Origin: Flavobacteriales bacterium
Lineage (GTDB): Bacteria > Bacteroidota > Bacteroidia > Flavobacteriales_F > PHOS-HE28
Length of the DNA: 64,000 nucleotides
Assembly: GCA_016705955.1 (NCBI GenBank)
Contig: JADJKO010000006.1
Location: 248,001-312,000 of the forward strand
Direction: 5' to 3'
Shown: in pieces, positions 28,327 through 35,777 of the stretch
Numbering within the stretch: the first letter of the stretch is position 1
Layout of the letters: each line of letters starts with the position of its first letter
Notes under the pieces: model-generated
Told to the model about the DNA's origin: nothing
Databases searched by the model: none
What the model saw: the letters and a program-made list of their open reading frames with translations, nothing else
Translations under genes and position numbers: made by a program

Positions 28327-28352
28327 AAGGGGCCCGGCGAACCGGACCCCTT
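28327..28352 (-). terminator. Hairpin terminator, mainly for the histone-like gene
   Basis: Read on the minus strand, aaggggtccgg - ttcg - ccgggcccctt forms an 11-bp stem with one G-U pair and a UUCG loop, 21 bases beyond the stop of the 32-residue gene. On the plus strand the same stem has a C-A mismatch but could still serve the DUF2807 gene ending at 28300. The run of U after the stem is short, so efficiency is uncertain. Confidence 0.6.
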
Positions 28353-28372
28353 CGTGCGTTGGCGGACCAACA

Positions 28373-28471
28373 CTACTTCTTCTTCTTCGCGGCCTTCTTT
28401 GTCGCCTTCTTAGGGGCGGCTTTCTTGGTCGCTTTCTTCGCTGCTTTCTTCTTTGCTGCTTTCTTAGCCAT
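28373..28471 (-). CDS. Histone H1-like Lys/Ala-rich mini-protein, 32 residues
   Basis: The minus strand from ATG 28471 to stop 28373 encodes 32 residues made only of Met, Ala, Lys, Thr and Pro, starting MAKKAAKKKAAKKATKKAAP. This is the AKKA/KKAT repeat of bacterial histone H1-like and AlgP-type tails, which bind DNA non-specifically. The gene has its own consensus -7 box 20 bases upstream and a hairpin terminator downstream, so it looks like a real monocistronic gene despite its size. Family members are often 50-200 residues; this may be a short allele, since such lysine-rich repeats change length easily. Confidence 0.75.
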   Translation of the reverse strand: MAKKAAKKKAAKKATKKAAPKKATKKAAKKKK

Positions 28472-28490
28472 GGTGAAATGGGTTTGATGC

Positions 28491-28498
28491 CAAACGTA
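28491..28498 (-). promoter_or_regulatory. Candidate promoter of the histone-like gene
   Basis: Minus-strand TACGTTTG fits TAnnTTTG exactly and lies 19 bases before the ATG at 28471. A TTG (28523-28521, in atgttgcg) lies 22 bases upstream, close to the usual 19-21 base spacing of the -33 element. Together these make this one of the better promoter candidates in the window. Confidence 0.5.
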
Positions 28499-28559
28499 AT
28501 GTGTGGCATGATGTGAAACGCAACATCGCGTAATAATGTTCCCACCATCTTTTGTTCAT

Positions 28560-28745
28560 ATCGTTGAACGTCGATCACCATCGATCGATCAACACGATGG
28601 TCGATCACTGTGTTGGATGATGCGTTGATGTGTTGATCGCAACATCGCATCGTTGATCATCATCATGATGATCACACATGATGCGATGTGCGGAGAACCG
28701 CGCGCACACGGCGTTCAACAGCACTTCATCATTGATCGACGCGTA
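28560..28745. other. GATC-dense, palindrome-rich gene-free tract
   Basis: Between the histone-like gene and the end of the minus-strand gene at 28761 there are about 290 bases without a gene. The core is low in complexity and made of overlapping GATC, GATG and CATC words. GATC starts at 28573, 28583, 28587, 28603, 28635, 28655, 28670 and 28734, about eight in 165 bases against fewer than one expected. Runs such as atcgatcgatc and gttgatcatcatcatgatgatcac are self-complementary. No open frame or DnaA-box-like word (ttatccaca) is present. Function unknown: a protein-binding region, a methylation target or simple repeat drift are all possible. Confidence 0.6.
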
Positions 28746-28760
28746 CGTGTGATGTGTTCA

Positions 28761-30446
28761 TCACGTCACGGAACGCTTCACGAATTCCGTCCATGCTTGA
28801 AGCATTTCAGGATGCGATCGCAGGGCGTTGATGTACCGATCTTCTTTGGCGTGTCCCTTCAGTCGAAGGGCAGAAATAATTCGAGCCTTGTCGCGCCGCG
28901 ACCATTTGTGGAGGTCCGGAATGAACGCAAGCGATGGAGCGAGATCGGTGAACGCGCGTCGCTCTTCGGATGTCCAACTGTTCATTGGACCAACTCCGAG
29001 ATCTCTCTTCACCTTGTTCAAACACCTTCGTTCGGCGATGCGTCTATCACCATCACCGATCGCCGCGAGGTGCTGAAGCACGGCTTCGCTCAGATCGATC
29101 GGTTCGAGGTCGATGCTTGGAGCGGAGCTCGCGTTCAACCGCATTGGTAAGGAGGCGAGCTTGCGAAGGATGGCGGGTGCGGTGCGATGCTTCGCGTCGC
29201 GCTGACGGAGTTCTTCTTCTCGATCCTGCATCACCTCAAGATCCGCATCGGTGGTGCGGAACCCCAAGCGATGGTAGAACCAGAACACACCGGACCGGAT
29301 CCCATCCGGATTGCCATGCCCGAGCTGGTAGCTGTCCGCTTCGAAGCACTCCACACCAAAGCGCTGCACATAGCAGCGAAGGATCTGCGCGAACAAGAAG
29401 GAGGATGGTCCACCCCGGAACGCGGGGAACACATTGATCCCCACTTTGCTCTTGCCGGGGAAGATCCAAGCACCGCCGTATGCGACCGGCACTGCGTTGG
29501 AGAACGCCACGTAGCCGATGTAGCTATCGAACAAGGTGCGCCGACCAGGAGGTAGCGTGAGGAGCGCGATGCCGACCCCGGAACCCAAATCGAAGTACTC
29601 GATCGCCTTCGGATCGCAGAACGTCGCCGTATCCGTTTCGCGCAAGTGGCCGACCAGGATACCGCGCACCGCCCTGACCAATTGGTCACGTTCGGTGGAA
29701 GTGAGCTTCTTGGGTTCACCGATCGGTTGTTGAAGGATCCGTTCCGGCGGAACATCCGGACGAAGACCCTTCGACCAGGAATGGAACGGATGCTTCACTC
29801 CCCGGCAATAGGTGCGCGACACCGCCGACCGTTCGCAGGTGATGGTGACGTAAGGACGGATCGCGGTCCATATGGTATGATATAGGGTGTTGGATGCACC
29901 GGATCCATCGAGCGCACCCAGCAACCATGGAAGGGAGCGGTTCCCACTCGCCGTTCTTATCCGATCCATGACCCCATAGCCGGGATCGTCCATGGCTTCT
30001 CGTTCTGCGGGCAGGCTGAGGTCTTGGAGCATTGCGCGCACCACGTCCTCTTCCCCCTCGAAGGAATCCAATGTGACAGCGGCCTCCTGCGAAAGGACCA
30101 ACCATTGCAACAGCAGCTTACTGAAGTGAGCGCAGATGGTCGTACCCGCGATCCCGGAATTCTCCAAGGACCTTTTGCCTGAGGCGTTCTGATCGTACAT
30201 CAGCGCGGCGATCTCCGCAACGCGTTCCAATTCATGTGTTGCACGAACGTGATCCGCCTTGCTGCGTGGGAAGGCCAACAGGAAGAGCAACAGGTCGTGA
30301 TAGTCCTTCAGCGCGCGCGGCGAACCGATGGGCCGATCGATCATCGACATCCATAGGTCGTCCGTTCGATCAGCGGCACCAGCGGCCGCGAACCGTTTGC
30401 GGATCCATGCGATCTCTTCCGTGCGAAGCTGGGGAGGTTTGGCCAT
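28761..30446 (-). CDS. Uncharacterised protein with GNAT-like region, 561 residues
   Basis: Started at ATG 30446 (MAKPPQLRTEEIAWIRKRF); 12 further in-frame codons upstream look non-coding. The first half is helical. The middle (about 310-420) carries strands and a phrase like an acetyltransferase end: PVAYGGAWIFPGKSKVGINV, FEADSYQLGHGNPDGIRSG and FWFYHRLGFRTTD, similar to the Y-x-R-x-GF motif of GNAT folds. The C-terminal 150 residues are helical and basic. No signal peptide or membrane segment. I cannot name a function; an acyltransferase-like role is a guess. It is divergent from the VOC-protein gene. Confidence 0.75.
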   Translation of the reverse strand: MAKPPQLRTEEIAWIRKRFAAAGAADRTDDLWMSMIDRPIGSPRALKDYHDLLLFLLAFPRSKADHVRATHELERVAEIAALMYDQNASGKRSLENSGIAGTTICAHFSKLLLQWLVLSQEAAVTLDSFEGEEDVVRAMLQDLSLPAEREAMDDPGYGVMDRIRTASGNRSLPWLLGALDGSGASNTLYHTIWTAIRPYVTITCERSAVSRTYCRGVKHPFHSWSKGLRPDVPPERILQQPIGEPKKLTSTERDQLVRAVRGILVGHLRETDTATFCDPKAIEYFDLGSGVGIALLTLPPGRRTLFDSYIGYVAFSNAVPVAYGGAWIFPGKSKVGINVFPAFRGGPSSFLFAQILRCYVQRFGVECFEADSYQLGHGNPDGIRSGVFWFYHRLGFRTTDADLEVMQDREEELRQRDAKHRTAPAILRKLASLPMRLNASSAPSIDLEPIDLSEAVLQHLAAIGDGDRRIAERRCLNKVKRDLGVGPMNSWTSEERRAFTDLAPSLAFIPDLHKWSRRDKARIISALRLKGHAKEDRYINALRSHPEMLQAWTEFVKRSVT

Positions 30447-30556
30447 GCACCACCAAGGACGCAAGGGTGCGGTGATGGACAACTGGCATTCGTCAGCTTC
30501 TTACAGTCGCCCGATCACATTCAGGCGATCGTATCCTTGTCATTGAACGATCACCC

Positions 30557-30943
30557 ATGACCCAACGCATCGCACAGTTCGCATTGCTCGTCGACGACTA
30601 TGATCGCGCGATCGAGTGGTACACCACACGACTCGATTTCGAGCTTGTCGAGGACACCGTGTTGTCGGACACGAAGCGGTGGGTGAGGATCGCGCCGATG
30701 GGTTCCACCGGATGCAATATCCTTCTTGCGAAAGCCGCCGCCCCCGAACAGGTCGCGCGGATCGGTGATCAATGCGGCGGTCGGGTCTTCCTCTTCCTGC
30801 ATACCGATGACCTCGTGCGCGACCATGTCGCCATGAACGCGAAAGGGGTGGAGTTCGTCCGTGAACCGGAACAGCAACCTTGGGGTATGGTAGCCGTGTT
30901 CCGCGATCTCTATGGAAACCTCTGGGATCTGGTGCAACCCTAA
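30557..30943 (+). CDS. VOC-superfamily (glyoxalase/bleomycin-resistance fold) protein
   Basis: A 128-residue single VOC protein with two beta-alpha-beta-beta-beta modules: RIAQFALLVDDYDRAIEWYT at the start and the closing GMVAVFRDLYGNLWDLVQP, where D/E and H positions usually bind a metal. No substrate can be inferred; relatives include lactoylglutathione-lyase-like and PhnB-like enzymes. It lies 63 bases upstream of the formate dehydrogenase gene on the same strand and could share its transcript. A tatccttg box, one base off the -7 consensus, lies about 17 bases before its ATG. Confidence 0.88.
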   Translation: MTQRIAQFALLVDDYDRAIEWYTTRLDFELVEDTVLSDTKRWVRIAPMGSTGCNILLAKAAAPEQVARIGDQCGGRVFLFLHTDDLVRDHVAMNAKGVEFVREPEQQPWGMVAVFRDLYGNLWDLVQP

Positions 30944-31006
30944 CGGGTGGTTGGCCGGAACAGAAGGAGAAGGTGTCCGCCTATCTTCGTACATCACGCC
31001 TTCGCC

Positions 31007-33856
31007 ATGAGTACCATGCCTTCCGCCAAGACTGCTACCAGCGCTCCACCTTCGGCTCGCCAACAGTCCGCACCTGCATCCTCCAACGCGGTGAATCCGC
31101 CGTCCGGCGGAGAACTCGCCTATATAGATGGTGTCGCCTATCCTATTCGTAAAGGAGAGACGATGCTCAGCTTCATGCGTCGCCACATCGGACCCAACCC
31201 GGTGCCGACGCTTTGCGATGCACCCAACCTCGAGCCCTTCGGAAGTTGCCGCGTGTGTTCGGTGGAGGTCGCTCTTCAAGAGGACGGCCCGTCGAAGGTG
31301 ATGGCCTCTTGCCACAGTCCCGTTGGCAAGGGCCAGTACATCACCACCAACAGTCCGCGCATGGAGCGGCTGCGGAAGAACATCGTGGAACTGGTGCTCA
31401 CCGATTACGACACCGAGCGCCTGAAGACCGAGGACCACGGGCGGAACGAACTGTACAACGTCGTCCAGCAGATCGGCTTTGATATCGATAGCGTGCGCTA
31501 CCCCGCTGGGAAAACGCACCAGCACCTGAAGATGGACACGAGCCATCCTTATATGGTGAGTGACCTCAGCGCGTGCATCAGTTGCTACCGCTGCGTGCGC
31601 GCGTGCGATGAAGTGCAGGGCGAAATGGTACTGAGCATGGTGGGTCGCGGCTTCGACAGCCACATCGCCAAAGGCCTGGACAGCACCTTCATGGACAGCG
31701 ATTGCGTGAGCTGCGGTGCCTGTGCGCAGGCCTGCCCCACGAGCGCGATCACCGATGTGTTCAAGAGCAAGGAGAATGTGCCCGACCGCGTGGAGCGCAC
31801 GGTGTGTACGTATTGCGGCGTGGGTTGCAATCTGGAGGTGAACGTGAAGGACAACAAGGTGGTGAGCATCCGCGCGCCGTACGATGCCGAAGCGAACCAA
31901 GGGCATACCTGCCTGAAGGGCCGCTACGCCTTCAGCTTCTACGACCACCCGGATCGCATTCGCACACCGCTCATTAAGAAGGATGGCGAGTTCGTGCCCG
32001 CTTCATGGGACGAGGCCTACGACTTCATCGTGAGCAAATTCACGCAGTTGAAGAAGGACTTCGGTCCGGACAGCATCGCGGGGATCAGCAGTGCGCGCTG
32101 CCCGAACGAGGAGAACTACCTCATGCAGAAATTCATGCGGGCGGTGATCGGCACCAACAACATCGACTGCTGCGCGCGCGTGTGCCACAGTCCCACGGCC
32201 TTGGGCATGCAGCACACCTACGGCACGGGTGCGGCCACCAACAGCATCGACGACCTGAACGATACCGACTGCATGATGGTGATCGGTGCCAACCCCACCG
32301 ATGCGCACCCCGTGACCGGTGCCAAGATCAAGCAGCAGGCCATGAAGGGCAAGACGCTGATCGTGATCGATCCACGGCGCATCCACCTGGCCAAGTACGC
32401 GCAACACCACCTGCAGCTGAAGCCCGGCACCAACGTGGCACTGCTGAACATGATGATGCACTACATCATCACCGAAGACCTCGTGGACCAGAACTTCGTG
32501 AAGAGCCGTACGGAAGGCTACGCCGAGTTCCGCGATCACTTGCTGAAGCTGGACATCGACCGAATGGAACAAGTGACCGGCGTACCGCGCGAACAAGTGC
32601 GGGCCGCTGCCATCGCCTACGCGAAGAGCCCCGCCGCCATGAGCTTCCACGGCCTGGGCGTTACCGAACATTCGCAGGGCACCTTCACCGTGATGCAGAT
32701 CGCCGACCTCGCCATGATGACCGGCAACATCGGTCGCCGCGGTGTGGGCGTGAACCCCTTGCGCGGACAGAACAACGTGCAAGGAGCGGCCGACATGGGT
32801 GCGCAACCGCACCAAGGCGCCGGCTACCACGAGGTGGATGACAGCGCGGTGAACAAACTGTATGAGGCCCACTACGGTGTGCCCGTGCCCAGCCACATCG
32901 GCTACAAGATCCCCGAGATGTTCAACGCCGCCATCGATGGCAAATTGAAAGCGCTTTGGCTGATCGGTGAAGATGTGGTGCAGACGGACCCGAACACCAA
33001 CAAGGTGATCAAGGCCATGGAAAGCCTGGAGCTGTTGGTGGTGCAAGAGCTCTTCATGACCGAGACGGCCCAGTACGCCGATGTGATCCTGCCCGGCGCC
33101 AGCTTTTTGGAGAAGAGCGGCACCTTCACCAATGGCGAGCGCCGCGTGCAACGTGTACACGCCGTGGTGGAACCGCTGTCCGGCACCAAAGCCGATGGCC
33201 AGATCATCGTGGACATCATGAACCGCATGGGCGCCAAGCAGCCGGACTACCACCCGAGCTGGGTGCTGGAGGAGATCAGCCGCATCGTGCCCTTCTTCAA
33301 AGGCATCCGCTGGGAGAACCTCGGCGAGAACGGCAAGCAGTGGCCCGTGGCCGCCGATGGTACCGACACGCAGATCCTGCACGGCACCAGTTTCAAACGC
33401 GGCCTGGGAAAATTCTACGCGCCGGACTGGATCGAAAGCAAGGAGGTGAGCGAGCACGGGAAGGATTACCCCTACATCATCACCACCAACCGCGAGTTGG
33501 AGCACTACAACTGCGGCACCATGACGCGCCGCACGCGCAACAACGACATCCTTACCGAGGATGTGCTGATGATCCACCCGGACGATGCCGCGAAGAACAA
33601 CATCGCCGAGGGCGACATGGTCTGCGTGGAAAGCCCGCGCGGCAAAGTGGACATCAAGGCCAAGGTGACCGACGAGGTGAAGCCCGGCATCCTCAGCAGC
33701 ACCTTCCACTTCCCGGAGATCATGCTCAACATCATCACCAGCGATGTACACGACAGCGAGGCGCTATGTCCGGAGTACAAGGTGGTGAGCTGCAGGATCC
33801 GGAAGGCGAAGAAGGGGCATTTGAGGAAGGTGGGGGAGGTGGTGGAGAAGGCTTGA
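31007..33856 (+). CDS. Molybdenum-dependent formate dehydrogenase, alpha subunit
   Basis: A 949-residue protein from ATG 31007. The N-terminal third resembles NuoG: a 2Fe-2S domain (PTLCDAPNLEPFGSCRVCSV), a His/Cys cluster, then two ferredoxin 4Fe-4S motifs (CISCYRCVRACDEVQG and CVSCGACAQACPTSAI). The catalytic part starts with the Fe4S4 motif CTYCGVGCNLEV. The Mo ligand is cysteine in DCCARVCHSPTALGM, where some relatives carry selenocysteine. The ending GHLRKVGEVVEKA matches the molybdopterin-oxidoreductase C terminus. It oxidises formate to CO2. The domain layout is that of cytosolic NAD-linked FdsA/FdhA enzymes, yet no diaphorase subunit genes are adjacent. FdhD, MoeA and MobA are encoded elsewhere in the window. 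Residues 5-35 are a Ser/Ala/Pro-rich extension. Confidence 0.94.
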   Translation: MSTMPSAKTATSAPPSARQQSAPASSNAVNPPSGGELAYIDGVAYPIRKGETMLSFMRRHIGPNPVPTLCDAPNLEPFGSCRVCSVEVALQEDGPSKVMASCHSPVGKGQYITTNSPRMERLRKNIVELVLTDYDTERLKTEDHGRNELYNVVQQIGFDIDSVRYPAGKTHQHLKMDTSHPYMVSDLSACISCYRCVRACDEVQGEMVLSMVGRGFDSHIAKGLDSTFMDSDCVSCGACAQACPTSAITDVFKSKENVPDRVERTVCTYCGVGCNLEVNVKDNKVVSIRAPYDAEANQGHTCLKGRYAFSFYDHPDRIRTPLIKKDGEFVPASWDEAYDFIVSKFTQLKKDFGPDSIAGISSARCPNEENYLMQKFMRAVIGTNNIDCCARVCHSPTALGMQHTYGTGAATNSIDDLNDTDCMMVIGANPTDAHPVTGAKIKQQAMKGKTLIVIDPRRIHLAKYAQHHLQLKPGTNVALLNMMMHYIITEDLVDQNFVKSRTEGYAEFRDHLLKLDIDRMEQVTGVPREQVRAAAIAYAKSPAAMSFHGLGVTEHSQGTFTVMQIADLAMMTGNIGRRGVGVNPLRGQNNVQGAADMGAQPHQGAGYHEVDDSAVNKLYEAHYGVPVPSHIGYKIPEMFNAAIDGKLKALWLIGEDVVQTDPNTNKVIKAMESLELLVVQELFMTETAQYADVILPGASFLEKSGTFTNGERRVQRVHAVVEPLSGTKADGQIIVDIMNRMGAKQPDYHPSWVLEEISRIVPFFKGIRWENLGENGKQWPVAADGTDTQILHGTSFKRGLGKFYAPDWIESKEVSEHGKDYPYIITTNRELEHYNCGTMTRRTRNNDILTEDVLMIHPDDAAKNNIAEGDMVCVESPRGKVDIKAKVTDEVKPGILSSTFHFPEIMLNIITSDVHDSEALCPEYKVVSCRIRKAKKGHLRKVGEVVEKA
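31096..31111. repeat. 16-bp palindrome inside the formate dehydrogenase gene
   Basis: The sequence tccgccgtccggcgga is a palindrome apart from one central base and encodes PPSGG in the low-complexity N-terminal extension of formate dehydrogenase. It differs by one base from the perfect palindrome at 34540-34555, which lies inside a broken copy of the same gene's tail. The two may be copies of one small repeat element. Confidence 0.55.
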
Positions 33857-33870
33857 CATAAGTGAAGCAC

Positions 33871-34509
33871 ATGGCAATAGGCATCAACACCACCATACTG
33901 CTTGGTGCATGTGCCGCGCTACTGCTCTCCGCTTCAAAGCCTCCGCCGACCTGGCCTAAGTACAAAGTCAACCGGAAGACAATGACGGTGCATGCGAAGC
34001 ATGATCGTCTCGGTGACGTCGGACTCTACAAATGGGCAGGTCTTCTGCCGGACACAGTTACCGACACGTTGAGGTTCTTCGCGCGGCATGGCGCTGAGTT
34101 CATCAACGAGAATGCGTTGAACCGGCTTCACTGTGTAATGATCGAGAACGATCTGATCGAGCAGAATGCTGAGGAGTCCTCTGATATCACGCCAGAGCAA
34201 ATGGTGCAGTGGCGCGATTCTTTGGAGCAGATCTACCGTGAGATACGCTACACCAAACTTGACCTTTTGTCGGATAGCGCAATGTTGTTCGACTCTGTGT
34301 CGACCAAGACATTTTCCCCTCGGCCACTCGCGGCCATCATGGAACCTGAACATTGGTACTTGTTCAACCTTTGGAGCGCGGGCGGCTCTCATCAACCCAA
34401 CTACTTTTGGTTCGTGTCATTCTATCTGGATAAGGATGGTGCCGTTCAACACTGGCTGAACAGCAAGAAGACCTATCCAGCTTATGGAGGCAGCACCAAG
34501 AACCTGTAG
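33871..34509 (+). CDS. Uncharacterised exported protein, 212 residues
   Basis: Started at ATG 33871; a GTG three codons earlier is also open. The N terminus (MAIGINTTILLGACAALLLSA) looks like a signal sequence, possibly lipidated at its cysteine. The rest has no recognised domain; it includes LPDTVTDTLRFFARHGAEFI and a Trp/Tyr-rich C-terminal part (HWYLFNLWSAGGSHQPNYFW). It starts 14 bases after formate dehydrogenase and is followed directly by a diverged copy of that enzyme's 3' end. It is lower in GC and less codon-biased than its neighbours, consistent with acquisition from elsewhere. Confidence 0.68.
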   Translation: MAIGINTTILLGACAALLLSASKPPPTWPKYKVNRKTMTVHAKHDRLGDVGLYKWAGLLPDTVTDTLRFFARHGAEFINENALNRLHCVMIENDLIEQNAEESSDITPEQMVQWRDSLEQIYREIRYTKLDLLSDSAMLFDSVSTKTFSPRPLAAIMEPEHWYLFNLWSAGGSHQPNYFWFVSFYLDKDGAVQHWLNSKKTYPAYGGSTKNL

Positions 34510-34539
34510 TGAAGAGATCATGCTCAACATCATCACCAG

Positions 34540-34555
34540 TCCGCCGTACGGCGGA
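34540..34555. repeat. Perfect 16-bp palindrome
   Basis: tccgccgtacggcgga equals its own reverse complement and interrupts the formate dehydrogenase tail copy exactly where the intact gene reads cgatgta. A one-base variant lies at 31096-31111. Its size and self-complementarity fit an extragenic palindromic repeat. Confidence 0.65.
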
Positions 34556-34684
34556 TACACGACACCGAGGCGCTATGCCCGGAGTACAAGGTGGTGAGCT
34601 GTCGGATCCGGAAGGCAAGAAAGGCCCATAGACGCGAAGCGGGTGTGGTACAATAATGAGCAAGCTGAACGGCTCTGCGCGAAG

Positions 34685-34700
34685 TCGCGCCTTAGCGGGA
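34685..34700 (-). repeat. Palindromic repeat copy, inverted and degenerate
   Basis: tcgcgccttagcggga is the reverse complement of the element at 35553-35568 with a single change. It closes the 77-base insertion in the formate dehydrogenase tail copy. Confidence 0.5.
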
Positions 34701-34748
34701 AAGGGGCACTTGAGGAAGGTGGGGGTGATGAACTTGAACGTATAGCAC

Positions 34749-35495
34749 ATGAACCGTTCGAGCAATCAGTTTGTCATCATCGGCGCTCTACTGGTGATGG
34801 CGTTATCAGGATGCCGTAAGAACGGGTCTGATGACGAAGGCCCATACACGGAACGGATCCTCTTCTCGGAGCCCTTCGATCACTGGGGTAGTTGGAATGC
34901 ACTCCCGGATGGAATGTTCGATCCGGACACTGAATTCGTGGCCATCGAAGAAGGACTGCTCAAGCTCAATTTCGATCCGATGGGCTACGGTGCGGCATGG
35001 TTGGGGTGTGAATTGGAAGCCCTAAGCATTCAGGAGGATTCCATACTCAGCCGATTGGGCATCCGGATCAACCTTGTACAAGGGCATTTCCAGAATTTGA
35101 CACAGTGGCATGACACGGTGATCGCAGGACAAGCGAGCCAGATAGGTGCTGCCGCGAGCACATCGCGATTGAGGCTGTACTACAATGACATTGAGCTCTG
35201 GCTGCCGGATCCGAGCTACGGGCGAACCCATCGCGACTCAACGTTCGATGCAGATGCGTTCAAGATCGAGGGGAGTGAATTCGAATTGATCGCTGATCGA
35301 GGTATGAAGTTCTTCCGCGTGGATGGGGTGGAACATCCATTGAGCGAAGTGAACTTCAATGTGAACGGAATAAGTAACCACTCCCTGCTGATCGAATTCG
35401 ATCTGGGGCACAACGTGGCGCAATACCCTCGCGTGGACCAACTATTCGTGGAGAAAGTGGAGATCTATACGTGGACCGGTGAGCGTCCGCGCTGA
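34749..35495 (+). CDS. Uncharacterised lipoprotein, 248 residues
   Basis: MNRSSNQFVIIGALLVMALSGC is a clear lipoprotein signal with C22. The mature part is beta-rich and reads like a concanavalin-type lectin fold (ILFSEPFDHWGSWNALPDGM, RLRLYYNDIELWLPD, FELIADRGMKFFRVDGVEHP), probably facing outward on the outer membrane. No specific family is recognised. It is preceded by the broken formate dehydrogenase tail and followed by a third, shorter piece of the same tail, so it seems to have arrived by the same process as the gene at 33871, although the two proteins are not similar. Confidence 0.75.
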   Translation: MNRSSNQFVIIGALLVMALSGCRKNGSDDEGPYTERILFSEPFDHWGSWNALPDGMFDPDTEFVAIEEGLLKLNFDPMGYGAAWLGCELEALSIQEDSILSRLGIRINLVQGHFQNLTQWHDTVIAGQASQIGAAASTSRLRLYYNDIELWLPDPSYGRTHRDSTFDADAFKIEGSEFELIADRGMKFFRVDGVEHPLSEVNFNVNGISNHSLLIEFDLGHNVAQYPRVDQLFVEKVEIYTWTGERPR

Positions 35496-35497
35496 TC

Positions 35498-35536
35498 GAG
35501 GGTGAAGCCCAGATCCTCCGCAGCACCTTCCACCTC
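35498..35536 (+). pseudogene. Short fragment of the formate dehydrogenase 3' region
   Basis: ggtgaagccc-agatcctccgcagcaccttccac matches 33675-33714 of the intact gene (ggtgaagcccggcatcctcagcagcaccttccac), encoding about DEVKPGILSSTFHFP. In the intact gene this segment sits immediately before the segment copied at 34514, yet here it lies 0.8 kb after that copy. Confidence 0.7.
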
Positions 35537-35552
35537 CCCCCGCTCCCGCGGA

Positions 35553-35568
35553 TCCCGCTAAGGCGGGA
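35553..35568 (+). repeat. Palindromic repeat
   Basis: tcccgctaaggcggga forms a 6-bp stem with a four-base loop. A related inverted copy is at 34685-34700. This 35537-35777 gap holds no gene; it contains this element, C-rich filler and another hairpin. Confidence 0.5.
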
Positions 35569-35681
35569 CAGGTCCTGCTCTCCGCGCCTATCTCCCTTCA
35601 CGCCAACACCTCCCCAACCCGCCCCCTGATCGCAGCCTCGAACTTGAAGCCTACGCAGGGTGTCCTCCCAACCTCCGCCGG

Positions 35682-35710
35682 GTCCGTCCGCTGCTTTTTA
35701 GCGGACGACC
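35682..35710. repeat. Hairpin in gene-free gap
   Basis: ggtc-c-gtccgct-gcttttt-agcggac-gacc forms a 7-bp stem extended by 3 bp beyond a one-base bulge. It lies about 70 bases beyond the stop of the minus-strand Doc gene and could act as its terminator: on the minus strand the loop has an A run and no U tract follows, so this is weak. Confidence 0.4.
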
Positions 35711-35777
35711 CTGCGGCCCGAAGCCGCGTATCTCAACTTCCTTTACTTCCCGGTCTTTTCCACGACCAGTCGCGGTC

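Larger units (their letters stand above)
34514..34726 (+). pseudogene. Diverged, interrupted copy of the formate dehydrogenase 3' end
   Basis: From gagatcatgctcaacatcat onward this matches 33717-33836, the last 40 or so codons of the intact gene, including gcgctatg-ccggagtacaag, ggtggtgagctg, cggatccggaaggc and cttgaggaaggtggggg. Two insertions break it: a 16-bp palindrome at 34540-34555 replacing a few bases, and about 77 bases at 34623-34699 that end in another palindrome-like element. Differences between the copies are scattered, so the copy is diverged and not recent. It lies directly upstream of the lipoprotein gene at 34749, just as the intact tail lies directly upstream of the gene at 33871. 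Confidence 0.85.

Noticed and set aside
28560..28745. Replication origin
   Set aside because: No DnaA-box-like ttatccaca words, no AT-rich unwinding stretch and no dnaA or dnaN nearby.
32003..33751. Long minus-strand open frame (582 codons) opposite formate dehydrogenase
   Set aside because: Its translation is His/Val/Ala-rich with no motif and mirrors the codon bias of the real gene on the plus strand, where conserved cluster motifs are read.
34655..34744. Short open frame of about 30 codons ending in a KGHLRKVG-like tail
   Set aside because: It is made from the 77-base insertion joined to the formate dehydrogenase tail copy and shows no sign of being an independent gene.
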